DNA of 34,211 bases, taken from positions 1 through 34,211 of the forward strand of contig JBBQFC010000036.1 in assembly GCA_038321615.1 (NCBI GenBank), given 5' to 3'. A program made the position numbers and the translations under genes. The stretch's first letter is position 1. Every line of letters starts with the position of its first letter. This DNA is from JBBQFC01 sp038321615 (lineage in GTDB: Bacteria > Bacteroidota > Bacteroidia > Flavobacteriales_D > Cryomorphaceae). The notes under the pieces were generated by a model. It was not told where the DNA came from. It saw only the letters and a program-made list of their open reading frames with translations, and did not search any database. This document shows positions 16,554 through 25,058 of the stretch, piece after piece.

Positions 16554-17554
16554 TCGCCGGAACTATTGGCTTGCAAATTCGACCAATACCACGGCATGGC
16601 TTCGGCTATACCCGCTTGGAGATCGTGCGCTGGCTTGTAGCCCAAGAGGGTTTTGGCCTTTGAAATATCGGCAAGGGAATCGCGCACATCGCCGCTGCGG
16701 GCAGCGGCAAAATGCAAGGGCACATCCGCAATGGATGGATCGAAATGGAGGAGCTCGCTGCGTATCAGCGTTAAGAGATCTATTAAAGACGTGCGATCGC
16801 CAAAGGCTACATTGTAAACCTGGTTTAAGGCCTGTTGACGGTCTGTAGATGCGGCCAAGTGATTCATTTGCAATACATTGGCAATGTAGGTAAAATCGCG
16901 GGTTTGTAAGCCGTCGCCATGCACTTCGGGGCTGCGATGCGAAATGAATGCTTCAATAAATCTAGGAATGGCCGCTGCATAAGCCCCATTGGGTGTCTGA
17001 CGCTTTCCAAACACATTGAAGTAGCGCAGACCAATCAATTCGAGCCCGTAGATATTGGCATACACATGGGCGTAAAGTTCATTGGCATATTTCGTAACCG
17101 CGTACGGTGAAAGCGGCATACCGATATGTTCCTCCACTTTTGGAAGAGCCAGGCTATCGCCGTAGGTGCTGGAGCTGGCGGCATAAACCACCCGCTTTAC
17201 TTGTTGCATCCGTGCTGCTTCGAGCACGTTTAAGAAGCCTGTAATATTAACTGCATTGGTACTCAACGGATCATTAATACTCCTTGGCACGCTGCCGAGA
17301 GCGGCCTGATGAAGCACTAAATCGACGCCTTGCATGGCTTCCATCAGTGCATCTATATCTCGAATATCTCCTTCATAAAAAGCGAAGCCTTCCCTCGAAA
17401 TAAGGTGAGAAATATTCGAACGAAAGCCTGTGGCCAGATTATCGAAACAGCGCACTACATTGCCAGCCTGCAAAAAGGAGTCGCAAAGATGAGAGCCGAT
17501 AAAGCCGGCACCTCCGGTAATCAAGACCACTTTGTCGCGGCAAAGTTGATCCAT
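16550..17554 (-). CDS. NAD-dependent UDP-sugar 4-epimerase (WbpP-like)
   Basis: 334-residue extended short-chain dehydrogenase. The N-terminal Rossmann motif is VVLITGGAGFIGSHLCD. The catalytic set is AASSSTYGDS (Ser/Thr) and YAVTKYANELY (Tyr-x3-Lys). HQAALGSVPRSINDP and LRYFNVFGKRQTPNGAYAAA are typical of WbpP/TviC-type UDP-GlcNAc (or UDP-GlcNAcA) 4-epimerases rather than GalE proper. It would supply UDP-GalNAc or the corresponding uronic acid for the polysaccharide. It starts 6 nt after the rny stop codon with no visible promoter, so the polysaccharide genes may be read from the rny transcript. Confidence 0.85.
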   Translation of the reverse strand: MDQLCRDKVVLITGGAGFIGSHLCDSFLQAGNVVRCFDNLATGFRSNISHLISREGFAFYEGDIRDIDALMEAMQGVDLVLHQAALGSVPRSINDPLSTNAVNITGFLNVLEAARMQQVKRVVYAASSSTYGDSLALPKVEEHIGMPLSPYAVTKYANELYAHVYANIYGLELIGLRYFNVFGKRQTPNGAYAAAIPRFIEAFISHRSPEVHGDGLQTRDFTYIANVLQMNHLAASTDRQQALNQVYNVAFGDRTSLIDLLTLIRSELLHFDPSIADVPLHFAAARSGDVRDSLADISKAKTLLGYKPAHDLQAGIAEAMPWYWSNLQANSSGE

Positions 17555-17560
17555 GGCTAC

Positions 17561-19102
17561 TTATTTTGCGTAGTTGATTGCCCGCTTTTCGCGAATAACT
17601 GTAATCTTCACCTGACCGGGATAGGTCATCTCGTTTTGAATCTTTTGCGATATATCAAAACTCAGGGTATCGGCCTGATCGTCGCTTACCTTCTCGCTTT
17701 CAACCAAAACCCTTAATTCGCGGCCTGCTTGAATGGCGTAAGACTTGGTAACCCCTGGATAGCTCATAGCCAGATTTTCAAGGTCGTGGAGACGCTTGAT
17801 GTACGAGGCTACCACTTCGCGGCGAGCACCGGGACGGGCACCACTGATGGCATCGCATACCTGAATGATTGGCGAAAGTAAATTGTCCATCTCGATCTCA
17901 TCATGGTGGGCACCAATAGCATTGCATACTTCCGGTTTTTCACCGTATTTCTCGGCGAGCTGCATACCCAGAATGGCGTGTGGTAATTCCGGCTCATCTT
18001 CGGGTACTTTTCCAATATCGTGGAGGAGTCCGGCACGCTTAGCAAGTTTTACGTTCAAGCCCAACTCCGCAGCCATTATCGCGCTGAGATTGGCCACTTC
18101 ACGGCTGTGCTGCAGCAAGTTTTGGCCGTAACTCGATCGGTACTTCATTCGGCCTACCATGCGCACCAAATTGGCGTTAAGCCCGTGAATACCCAAATCG
18201 ATACAGGTGCGTTTACCCGTTTCCACAATTTCTTCTTCAAGTTGCTTCGTCACTTTTTTCACTACTTCTTCGATGCGTGCGGGATGGATTCGTCCATCGG
18301 AAACAAGCTGATGGAGCGACAATCGCGCTATTTCTCTGCGCACCGGATCGAAACAGGAAAGAATAATCGCTTCTGGCGTGTCGTCAACAATGATCTCTAC
18401 ACCCGTTTCGGCTTCGAGCGCGCGAATGTTGCGCCCTTCTCTACCAATAATCCGACCTTTCAGTTCATCGCTCTCTATATTGAATACCGATACCGAATTT
18501 TCGACCGCATGCTCCGTAGCTAAGCGCTGAATGCTCTGGATGACAACTTTCTTCGCTTCCGAAGCGGCGGTAAGCTTCGCTTCATCAATAATGTTTTTAA
18601 TGTGACTCATAGCCTCCGTGCGAGCTTCATCCTTCAGCGCCTTGGTGAGTTCCGTCTTGGCATCTTCAGCCGAAATATTGGCTACGCGTTCAAGTTGCTC
18701 TACAGCTTGTGCATGCGACTTTTCGAGATCGCGCTGCTTCTTTTGCACGACCTCCTGAAGCCGGGTATAATTGGCTTTTTGACCTTCTACATCCCGACTT
18801 TGCTTCTTATTCTCTTCCACTTGCTGGCTCAGCTGAGACTCCCGTTGCTTTAACCGATCTTCCGTACTTTGAATTTTTCGATTTCGCTCCTTAATGGCTT
18901 GTTCGTGCTCATCTTTAAGTTGCAGAAACTTCTCCTTGGCCTGCAGCATTCGCTCCTTCTTGATGGCTTCGCCTTCTTTTTCGGCCTCTTCGAGAATTGA
19001 GTTTCTTTTCTTGGTGAAAACGGCGTTCAGCGCCATCCATGCCACGGCTCCGCCAGCGATTATACCGGCAAGGGCACCAATTACAATTGATAATATATCC
19101 AT
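17561..19102 (-). CDS. rny: Ribonuclease Y
   Basis: 513-residue membrane-anchored endoribonuclease that starts mRNA decay. Domains in order: one N-terminal transmembrane helix (about 3-26), a long charged coiled coil (about 35-190), a KH RNA-binding domain with KGRIIGREGRNIRALEAETG (about 214-233), and an HD domain with LLQHSREVANLSAIMAAELG followed by AGLLHDIGKVPEDE. The histidine and HD residues of the metal site are intact. Length is normal. It follows zapA by 55 nt and precedes the polysaccharide genes by 6 nt. Confidence 0.96.
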   Translation of the reverse strand: MDILSIVIGALAGIIAGGAVAWMALNAVFTKKRNSILEEAEKEGEAIKKERMLQAKEKFLQLKDEHEQAIKERNRKIQSTEDRLKQRESQLSQQVEENKKQSRDVEGQKANYTRLQEVVQKKQRDLEKSHAQAVEQLERVANISAEDAKTELTKALKDEARTEAMSHIKNIIDEAKLTAASEAKKVVIQSIQRLATEHAVENSVSVFNIESDELKGRIIGREGRNIRALEAETGVEIIVDDTPEAIILSCFDPVRREIARLSLHQLVSDGRIHPARIEEVVKKVTKQLEEEIVETGKRTCIDLGIHGLNANLVRMVGRMKYRSSYGQNLLQHSREVANLSAIMAAELGLNVKLAKRAGLLHDIGKVPEDEPELPHAILGMQLAEKYGEKPEVCNAIGAHHDEIEMDNLLSPIIQVCDAISGARPGARREVVASYIKRLHDLENLAMSYPGVTKSYAIQAGRELRVLVESEKVSDDQADTLSFDISQKIQNEMTYPGQVKITVIREKRAINYAK

Positions 19103-19157
19103 ATCTAAAAAAATAGTGCACTCTCGTGCTGATTTGTTTAGATGCGGGTATCGGGTG

Positions 19158-19436
19158 CTATAGCAGCAATTTAACCTTCAATTCGAGCTGATCGAGCAAG
19201 CCAGGTTCTATGGAGAGCTTCGATTTTTCTTCCAATTCGAGCAGTTTCGTAGCATTTTGAAGCGCGGTCATGGCCAGCAAATCTTGCTTGTCCTTCACCA
19301 CGTAATTATCCTGGAGTTGCTTCAAATTATTATCTACGTCCATGGCAGCTTTGCGCACTCTATCTTCTTCATCGGCTTGCACCGTGATGGGATAAATACG
19401 CCCTGCAATGGTCACTTTTATCGATAGTTGGCTCAT
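19158..19436 (-). CDS. zapA: Cell division protein ZapA
   Basis: 92-residue ZapA-family protein that bundles FtsZ filaments at mid-cell. The N-terminal globular part SIKVTIAGRIYPITVQADEEDRVRKAA is typical, followed by a C-terminal helix with LLAMTALQNATKLLELEEK and a short coiled coil. Length and architecture fit. It begins 9 nt after the stop of a small coiled-coil gene and precedes rny, so the three probably form one transcript driven by the promoter at 19768-19798. Confidence 0.9.
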   Translation of the reverse strand: MSQLSIKVTIAGRIYPITVQADEEDRVRKAAMDVDNNLKQLQDNYVVKDKQDLLAMTALQNATKLLELEEKSKLSIEPGLLDQLELKVKLLL

Positions 19437-19445
19437 GCGTAAAAT

Positions 19446-19736
19446 CTATCTATTTAATAATGCTATACACTTGTCAATTTCCCGCACCAATTCATTTACT
19501 CGGTGCTTCATTTCGGCTTTTTCGCTCACCTTACCGGCAATCGATTTGGCCATTTTCATTTTATCGTATGCTACCTGCAAACTGTCTAAGCGCTCGGTAT
19601 CTCTTCGCAATCGAGATTCGAGCTCATCTACCCTTTTTTTCAGGGTGTCATTATCGGTTCGCAACTTTTCGAATCGCAGATGAGCCTTGTCCAGGTTGGC
19701 GGATAAGGCGGCTATTCGGGTTGATACTTCGGTCAT
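19446..19736 (-). CDS. Small coiled-coil protein upstream of zapA (unnamed)
   Basis: 96 residues from the ATG at 19736 (MTEVSTRIAALSANLDKAHL); eight further codons upstream are open but run into the promoter leader. Almost the whole protein is predicted helical with heptad-like spacing: LRTDNDTLKKRVDELESRL, then RLDSLQVAYDKMKMAKSIAG and a C-terminal VNELVREIDKCIALLNR. There is no signal peptide or membrane segment. Size, coiled-coil character and adjacency to zapA recall ZapB of Enterobacteria, but no sequence relation can be claimed by eye. First gene of the zapA-rny unit. Confidence 0.8.
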   Translation of the reverse strand: MTEVSTRIAALSANLDKAHLRFEKLRTDNDTLKKRVDELESRLRRDTERLDSLQVAYDKMKMAKSIAGKVSEKAEMKHRVNELVREIDKCIALLNR

Positions 19737-19767
19737 TTTTCTACCTTGCAGATGGCACAATGTTACG

Positions 19768-19798
19768 CAAAAGTAAGTTAGGCAAGAGCATCTACAAA
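19768..19798 (-). promoter_or_regulatory. Promoter of the coiled-coil protein-zapA-rny unit
   Basis: On the minus strand TTTG (19798-19795), a 19-bp spacer and TACTTTTG (19775-19768) match the Bacteroidota housekeeping consensus TTTG-N19-TAnnTTTG at all fixed positions. The -7 element ends 31 nt before the ATG at 19736, leaving a short leader. Confidence 0.75.
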
Positions 19799-19914
19799 GT
19801 GTATGCTTGTTTAAAACGCCTTCTGTTCACCCCATTTTGTTTACATCTTCGCTTTGGAGCGGTTTTCGAGCCATGTTGCATCCATAGCTTCGCTGCTTAA
19901 ATCCGATCGTATCG

Positions 19915-21633
19915 ATGCCCTATTTAATAGCTTTACTCTTTTGCTTTACGTCATTTGCCAGTTACGCTCAAACCGCCGAAAATGCTGATTTTGCTCCTCC
20001 GTTGCGCATTCCCCTCTTCCTTTCGGGAAATTTTGCCGAGCTCCGCTCTAACCATTTTCATACGGGAATCGATATAAAAACAGCAGGGGTCGAAGGTCAA
20101 GTGGTACAGGCTATTGCCGATGGTGTTGTGAAGCGGATTGGGGTATCGCCGGCAGGCTATGGAAATGTGCTTTACATAGAGCATGCAAATGGCTACACAT
20201 CTGTGTACGGCCATCTTCAGTCCTTTTCACCGGCTATTACTAAATTGGTAAGGACGAGGCAATACCAGGAGAAATCTTTCAAGGTAGATTTCACGCCTGA
20301 TGAACCATTGCAGGTATCGAAAGGTGAGCAAATAGCGCTGAGTGGAAACTCGGGAAGTAGTGGCGGGGCCCATCTCCACTTCGAAATCCGGGACACGAAA
20401 TCGGAACACCCGCTTAATCCCCTCCTTTTCAAATTCAACGTTAAGGATAATATTCCTCCGCGCATCCGTGGCATCAGATTTCACGCCTTGAGCGATACCA
20501 CTTTTATAAATGGAAAGAACGAAGCCAAAAGCTTTTTAATAACTGGCGATAATGGGAATTACCAACTCAAAGCGGGTCAGAAAATCGAAATTTATGGAGC
20601 ATTTGGTATTTCAGTGCACGGTATCGATCAGCTGAATGGTCAGCCAAATAGCTGTGGTCTTTACGGCATTGAACTCCGTGTTGATGATGATTTGATCTGC
20701 GCTCAACAATTTGATGAACTCGATTTTGAAACCACGCGTCATATAAACTGCTATACCGACTACGAAGCTTTTAAAACCCGCGGATGGCATTACCACAAGT
20801 CCTATCTCGAGCCTGGCAACAAGTTGGAAATTTATACGCCTACCCCGCCCGACCGTGGAGTAATCAGCATCGCAACCGCAGGTGCCCATAAACTAAATTA
20901 TAATCTAAGCGATGCTCATGGCAACGTATCCAAGCTTTCGCTCTCTTTCCAATCCATCGAAAAAACCCCTGTTTTAGTCGATGGCTCTCCAAAGTTCACG
21001 GCTTATTTTCCATTCGATCAAACCAATACCTTTTCATATCCTGGCGAATTGGAAGTGGAGATTCCGAAAGGCGCGCTCTACGATAATTTGAAATTTCAGG
21101 CGTCCAGGCAATTAGCCGGAACTGGGGAATTATCGCCTCAATTTTTGGTTCACAATTATTACACACCGCTCCAATCGGCTGTAATGCTGCGTTTCGATTG
21201 GTTCGCAATAGCTCCAAATTTGCGCGAGAAGGTAGTCGCTCGTCGCGAAGATCCCGCCGGAAAGATAGGCTACGTTGCCGGAAAGGCGAGCGCCGAAGGG
21301 TTTGAAATTCGCACAAAGGATTTTGGAAAATTTGCCTTGGTTCTCGACACCGTGGCTCCCGAAATTATACCAGGCAAATACAGCGCATCGGGCGCGATAC
21401 TCAACAGCCGTTCCGGGCTGCGCTACACCATCCGCGACAGCAGAGCCGGCGTGGCCACTTATACTGCTACGCTCAATGGGGAATGGATTCTTGCGACTTA
21501 CGACGCCAAAAATGCAGCATTAACTATAGACGTATCGGAAAGTGGGTTCAAAAAAGGAAAAAACGAGCTAATCATAGCCGTGGACGATTATTGTGGGAAC
21601 CGAAAGGAGCGAAGATTTACTTACACCTACTAA
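19915..21633 (+). CDS. Secreted M23 family metallopeptidase (peptidoglycan hydrolase-like)
   Basis: 572 residues with signal peptide MPYLIALLFCFTSFASYAQ (cleavage about 19). The LytM/M23 domain lies at about 28-175: the zinc ligands H49 and D53 in HFHTGID, and H153 and H155 in GGAHLHFEI, are all present, so an active peptidoglycan endopeptidase is expected. An insertion at about 113-132 separates strands of the fold. The remaining 390 residues look like beta-rich modules, ending with NELIIAVDDYCGNRKERRFTY; this large C-terminal part is common in Bacteroidota homologues. No sorting domain is present. It is divergent from the coiled-coil-zapA-rny unit and convergent with the kinase-like gene, with only 9 bp between stops. 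Confidence 0.9.
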   Translation: MPYLIALLFCFTSFASYAQTAENADFAPPLRIPLFLSGNFAELRSNHFHTGIDIKTAGVEGQVVQAIADGVVKRIGVSPAGYGNVLYIEHANGYTSVYGHLQSFSPAITKLVRTRQYQEKSFKVDFTPDEPLQVSKGEQIALSGNSGSSGGAHLHFEIRDTKSEHPLNPLLFKFNVKDNIPPRIRGIRFHALSDTTFINGKNEAKSFLITGDNGNYQLKAGQKIEIYGAFGISVHGIDQLNGQPNSCGLYGIELRVDDDLICAQQFDELDFETTRHINCYTDYEAFKTRGWHYHKSYLEPGNKLEIYTPTPPDRGVISIATAGAHKLNYNLSDAHGNVSKLSLSFQSIEKTPVLVDGSPKFTAYFPFDQTNTFSYPGELEVEIPKGALYDNLKFQASRQLAGTGELSPQFLVHNYYTPLQSAVMLRFDWFAIAPNLREKVVARREDPAGKIGYVAGKASAEGFEIRTKDFGKFALVLDTVAPEIIPGKYSASGAILNSRSGLRYTIRDSRAGVATYTATLNGEWILATYDAKNAALTIDVSESGFKKGKNELIIAVDDYCGNRKERRFTYTY

Positions 21634-21642
21634 TTATAAATC

Positions 21643-22479
21643 TCACCGGTGAAAATCAACCAAGCCGTCGATCGGTGTCTTGATTACTCTATCGACGGTG
21701 ATGCCGTAATGAGCAGCTTTCTTCTCAATCATGGGCCGAAAATGATAGCCAATCGAACCAACCAAGCGCATCGGATAGGACTGGTAATTGTCATAGTGGA
21801 TGATGTAGCGCTCAAAGAATTTCATGAAAGCATCGTCGGCCAAAGCATCGAAGTACGGATTGCCCAAATTATTGAGGACGAAGCGGCTGAAAGAAGCCAA
21901 AAATCTATTTGGGAAGCGCTTTTTATAAACGGTGAAGGAAATTTGATCCTTGCTCAAGCTGTATTGGTCAATGAATAATTTCCGGATCTCTTCGGGCATG
22001 AGATCGTTCATAAAATCGCGCACCACCTTGCGGCCTATGTGCATGCCACTGCCTTCGTCGCCAAGTATGTAACCTTGACCTCCGAGGTTGAGTTTGATCT
22101 CGCCATCTATAAAAAGGCAAGAATTCGAGCCAGTCCCTAAAATACAGGCTATTCCAGATTCGTCATGAAACAAAGCTCTGGCTGCACCCAAAAGATCATG
22201 GTAAATATAAATTTTTGCGTTGGTGAAAACCTTCGCAAAGCCTTCATTCATGATCTTGACATTCTGCGTATTGCTGCTGCCCGCGCTGTAGAAAAACACC
22301 TCTGTGAGATCGAGGTGCGTGAAAGGGGAAAAATCGATTTCGTCGAGGGTTTTGGCAATGGTAGCCGCGGTGTGGAAATAGGGATTTATCCCTTCGCTGT
22401 TGTAATCAAATTGTTTCCCGGTGTCGTTTAGGAGTCTCCAATCCGTCTTGGTAGAGCCGCTATCTGCAATGAGCTTCAT
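21643..22479 (-). CDS. BadF/BadG/BcrA/BcrD-family ATPase, N-acetylglucosamine kinase-like
   Basis: 278 residues of the ASKHA fold. The phosphate-1 motif is LIADSGSTKTDWRLL, the phosphate-2 region is GIACILGTGSNSCLF, and GGQGYILGDEGSGMHIGRK is the segment typical of N-acetylglucosamine kinases of this family. The length is close to that of other Bacteroidota members. It probably phosphorylates an amino sugar recovered from cell wall or environment. It lies 35 nt downstream of the LuxR regulator gene on the same strand, so the two may be cotranscribed. Confidence 0.87.
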   Translation of the reverse strand: MKLIADSGSTKTDWRLLNDTGKQFDYNSEGINPYFHTAATIAKTLDEIDFSPFTHLDLTEVFFYSAGSSNTQNVKIMNEGFAKVFTNAKIYIYHDLLGAARALFHDESGIACILGTGSNSCLFIDGEIKLNLGGQGYILGDEGSGMHIGRKVVRDFMNDLMPEEIRKLFIDQYSLSKDQISFTVYKKRFPNRFLASFSRFVLNNLGNPYFDALADDAFMKFFERYIIHYDNYQSYPMRLVGSIGYHFRPMIEKKAAHYGITVDRVIKTPIDGLVDFHR

Positions 22480-22514
22480 AGGGCATAAATCTAAGACTTT
22501 TCGCCTTCATCGGC

Positions 22515-23204
22515 TCAGCGCGATGCGAAGAGAAATTTATTGACGTTCACCAAATTGTATTTTACCGCATACATCACTACCGCCGCTGTATTGTTTACAC
22601 CCAATTTTTGCATAATATTTTTGCGGTGGGTATTTACGGTATGCGGGCTCAAAAAGAGGCGGTCGGCGATCTGCGTATTGGTCAATCCTTCGGCAATAAG
22701 CGCAATAATCTCCTGCTCGCGAAGGGATATTTGGACTGGCTGGCAACTGAAATTTTCAAACTCCACACTATTGGGATCAATTTCTACCTGTTGGATGGTT
22801 TCCAGGATCGATCCGCAGAAAAATTTATCGCCTTTTGCCGTTTCGCGGACAGCTCCAACAATTTCATCGAGGTCGCAATCCTTCTTCACGTAGCTCATCA
22901 CGCCTGCCCGTAAAGCATTTATCAAGGTGCTGCCTTCCCGATCGGGAGTGATGGCCACCACGCCCATCGACGGTTGAAGATTAATGGCCAATGGTATTGT
23001 TTCTAATGCGAAGCCCGAAGCTGTAAAGTCGATAAGCAACACATCGGGCTTGATGGTTTTAAGCAGTTCGAGCAGCCCGGCGGAATGACTGGCTTCTCCA
23101 TCGATACGAATATCCGTTTCGGAGCCAAATAAAGCACTCATTCCAAGCCGGGTGAGCCGATTACTATCAGCAATACAAAGAGATATCGGCTCGGATTGAA
23201 TCAT
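22515..23204 (-). CDS. NarL/LuxR-type response regulator
   Basis: 229 residues: a receiver domain (about 6-120) and a LuxR-type helix-turn-helix (about 160-225) with SLREQEIIALIAEGLTNTQI and LFLSPHTVNTHRKNIMQKLG. The phosphoacceptor D59 (DVLLIDF), the switch threonine (VVAITPD) and the conserved lysine (SYVKKD) are present. The acidic pocket that binds magnesium is reduced: the usual DD or DE pair reads D13-S14. No histidine kinase gene is nearby. It has its own well-formed promoter at 23228-23259. Confidence 0.88.
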   Translation of the reverse strand: MIQSEPISLCIADSNRLTRLGMSALFGSETDIRIDGEASHSAGLLELLKTIKPDVLLIDFTASGFALETIPLAINLQPSMGVVAITPDREGSTLINALRAGVMSYVKKDCDLDEIVGAVRETAKGDKFFCGSILETIQQVEIDPNSVEFENFSCQPVQISLREQEIIALIAEGLTNTQIADRLFLSPHTVNTHRKNIMQKLGVNNTAAVVMYAVKYNLVNVNKFLFASR

Positions 23205-23227
23205 CTATTTAGATTGTATTTAAATAA

Positions 23228-23259
23228 CAAAGATAGGTTGCAATGGTTCTACACTCAAA
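23228..23259 (-). promoter_or_regulatory. Promoter of the LuxR-type regulator gene
   Basis: Minus-strand TTTG (23259-23256), a 20-bp spacer and TATCTTTG (23235-23228) match the Bacteroidota consensus. The -7 element ends 23 nt before the ATG at 23204. Confidence 0.75.
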
Positions 23260-23365
23260 ATAATCTTATCCCCAATTCATGGTAATTTGAATAAATGCCC
23301 TTCCAAATGGGAACATTACTACATGCACGCTTAGCTCAAAAAGTGCGGCGATCGTTTGAAATATT

Positions 23366-24301
23366 TCACTGACCAATTGGAATTATTAGTCCCTCGTTGG
23401 CGGTAACGACATGTGGAAAAATTTCAGAAGCTTCCTTCTTAAAAGCTTCGTCGCTCCGGTAGCGCGCCGAATAATGACCCAGGATTAGGGTTTTCGCGCC
23501 GGCGTCTAAAGCTACCTGAGCTGCTTGGCGCGCTGTACTATGCATCGTGGCAAGAGCCCGTTTGGAATCATCTTCGAGGAAAGTAGCCTCGTGGTAGAGC
23601 AAATCGACCCCCTTTACAAATCCAGAAGTAGCGGGCACATAGGCCGTATCGGTACAAAACGCATAGGCTCTTGGAGGAGCTGCTTGAAATGTGAGTTCGC
23701 TGTTGTCGACTATCTGCCCGTCAGAAAGCGTGAGGTTTCCCCCTGCTTTAATCTGCCGAATGCGAGCAGGAGCTATGCCGTATTTGGCTATGGCTTCGGG
23801 GCGAATGTTGAGTGGTCTGGGAAGTTCTTCGATTTTAAACCCGCAGGTCGGCACCCCGTGTTTAAGTGGAAAACTCGACACTTTCAAGGCCTTAGTCTCG
23901 AGTATCACCGACTCGGCTGCATACCCCAATTCATGCCAAACTAAAGGGTAACGGAGCCTGGATTGAGAGACCTTGAGCTGCAACTCTACCGCCGATTGTA
24001 AATCGGGGTGAGCGTAGATGTTCATCTCGCGGGTGCGTCCTAAAAGATGCAGTGTAGAGAGCAGACCTGGCAAACCCAGACAATGATCGCCGTGCAAATG
24101 CGTAATAAAAATGTGACTAATCCGCTGAAACTTTAATTGAAAACGCCGGAGCTGCAGCTGGGTACCTTCGCCACAATCGAAAAGAAAGTATTGCTCGTTG
24201 TAATTTACTAATTGCGCGGTAGGCAGATGCCTTAATGTAGGCGTTGCACTTCCACAACCTAAGATAGTAAGTTCAAACTTGATACGCTTGGTGGGATGCA
24301 C
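23366..24301 (-). CDS. rnz: Ribonuclease Z (tRNA 3'-processing endonuclease)
   Basis: 311-residue metallo-beta-lactamase-fold enzyme that removes tRNA 3' trailers. The metal motif FITHLHGDHCLGLPG supplies H68, H70, D72 and H73; further ligands lie in LKHGVPTCGF, CTDTAY and LGHYSARY. The N-terminal ELTILGCGSATPT is the family start. The start codon is GTG at 24301: the only in-frame stop upstream is 9 nt away (the end of the preceding gene), leaving no ATG. It is probably cotranscribed with the T9SS gene and the STAS gene upstream. Confidence 0.95.
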   Translation of the reverse strand: MHPTKRIKFELTILGCGSATPTLRHLPTAQLVNYNEQYFLFDCGEGTQLQLRRFQLKFQRISHIFITHLHGDHCLGLPGLLSTLHLLGRTREMNIYAHPDLQSAVELQLKVSQSRLRYPLVWHELGYAAESVILETKALKVSSFPLKHGVPTCGFKIEELPRPLNIRPEAIAKYGIAPARIRQIKAGGNLTLSDGQIVDNSELTFQAAPPRAYAFCTDTAYVPATSGFVKGVDLLYHEATFLEDDSKRALATMHSTARQAAQVALDAGAKTLILGHYSARYRSDEAFKKEASEIFPHVVTANEGLIIPIGQ

Positions 24302-24310
24302 CGCTGTGGT

Positions 24311-25048
24311 TTAATGGACTATCATCAATCGCCGGGTGTGCTTCTGACCTAATGCTTCTACCACGCAGAGGTAAATTCCTTCAGGGAGGGCCGTAGTAGA
24401 AATGGTGATATTGTTTTGTCCCGGGATTAAACTTATGTTACGCTTCAGAACCTCCTTGCCTACCAGGTCGAACACTCTGAGTGTACCTTTACCTGCTTGA
24501 GTAACCTGGGTGCTCAGTACCGTTTGATCATTAGCCGGATTTGGCATCAAGTTTAAATAACCGAAATCACGTCTGGATGCATCATTCACCGAAAGTGGCC
24601 AATTGACCTGAATTTTGTACCCTGTGAAATTGAGCGGAAACGTACCTAGATTGGTGTAAACTGCAAGTAATATTTCTAAATCGTACAAACCGCCGATATT
24701 GGGGATTCCGCTAATTACTCCGCATCCGACGCTGCCACCAAGAAAAGTACAAGGCGATACAAGCGGAGAATTACATACGAAGCTCAAGCCTTCAGGCAAG
24801 TTAAACACTTGTACCAACTGGGCGGAATCGACTGTAATAAAAGGCAGATCTAAAAATCCGCCATTTGCTGGAATCTTTACGTCAATCTGCTGCACGTATA
24901 GCGCATTGACGGTAGCCTGAGCAAAGTTTGCAATGGTATCTGGAATAGCACCAAATTCAATTCCGGTAAAATCTCCCTCCGGGGTGCATTGACCTGACGC
25001 GAAAAGGGTAGATCCTAAAAGGGCAAATCCAAGTAAAAAGTGTTTCAT
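24311..25048 (-). CDS. Small secreted T9SS cargo protein
   Basis: 245 residues from the ATG at 25048, which places signal peptide MKHFLLGFALLGSTLFASGQ at the N-terminus; two ATG or near-start alternatives 6-8 codons upstream would overlap the STAS gene. The middle contains NLPEGLSFVCNSPLVSPCTF followed by GGSVGCGVISGIPNIGGLYD, a cysteine-bearing Ig-like pattern that recurs in Bacteroidota exported proteins. The C-terminal 75 residues are a type A sorting domain with YLNLMPNPANDQTVLST and GIYLCVVEALGQKHTRRLMI. Ligand and role are unknown. Its position inside a housekeeping cluster (STAS upstream, rnz downstream) looks like an insertion. Confidence 0.85.
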   Translation of the reverse strand: MKHFLLGFALLGSTLFASGQCTPEGDFTGIEFGAIPDTIANFAQATVNALYVQQIDVKIPANGGFLDLPFITVDSAQLVQVFNLPEGLSFVCNSPLVSPCTFLGGSVGCGVISGIPNIGGLYDLEILLAVYTNLGTFPLNFTGYKIQVNWPLSVNDASRRDFGYLNLMPNPANDQTVLSTQVTQAGKGTLRVFDLVGKEVLKRNISLIPGQNNITISTTALPEGIYLCVVEALGQKHTRRLMIVH

Positions 25049-25058
25049 ATTGAAAAAT

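Noticed and set aside
8789..17554. A full Pgl-type protein N-glycosylation system
   Set aside because: No PglB/STT3-type oligosaccharyltransferase and no PglF or PglD; the Wzy and Wzx genes fit a polysaccharide locus better.
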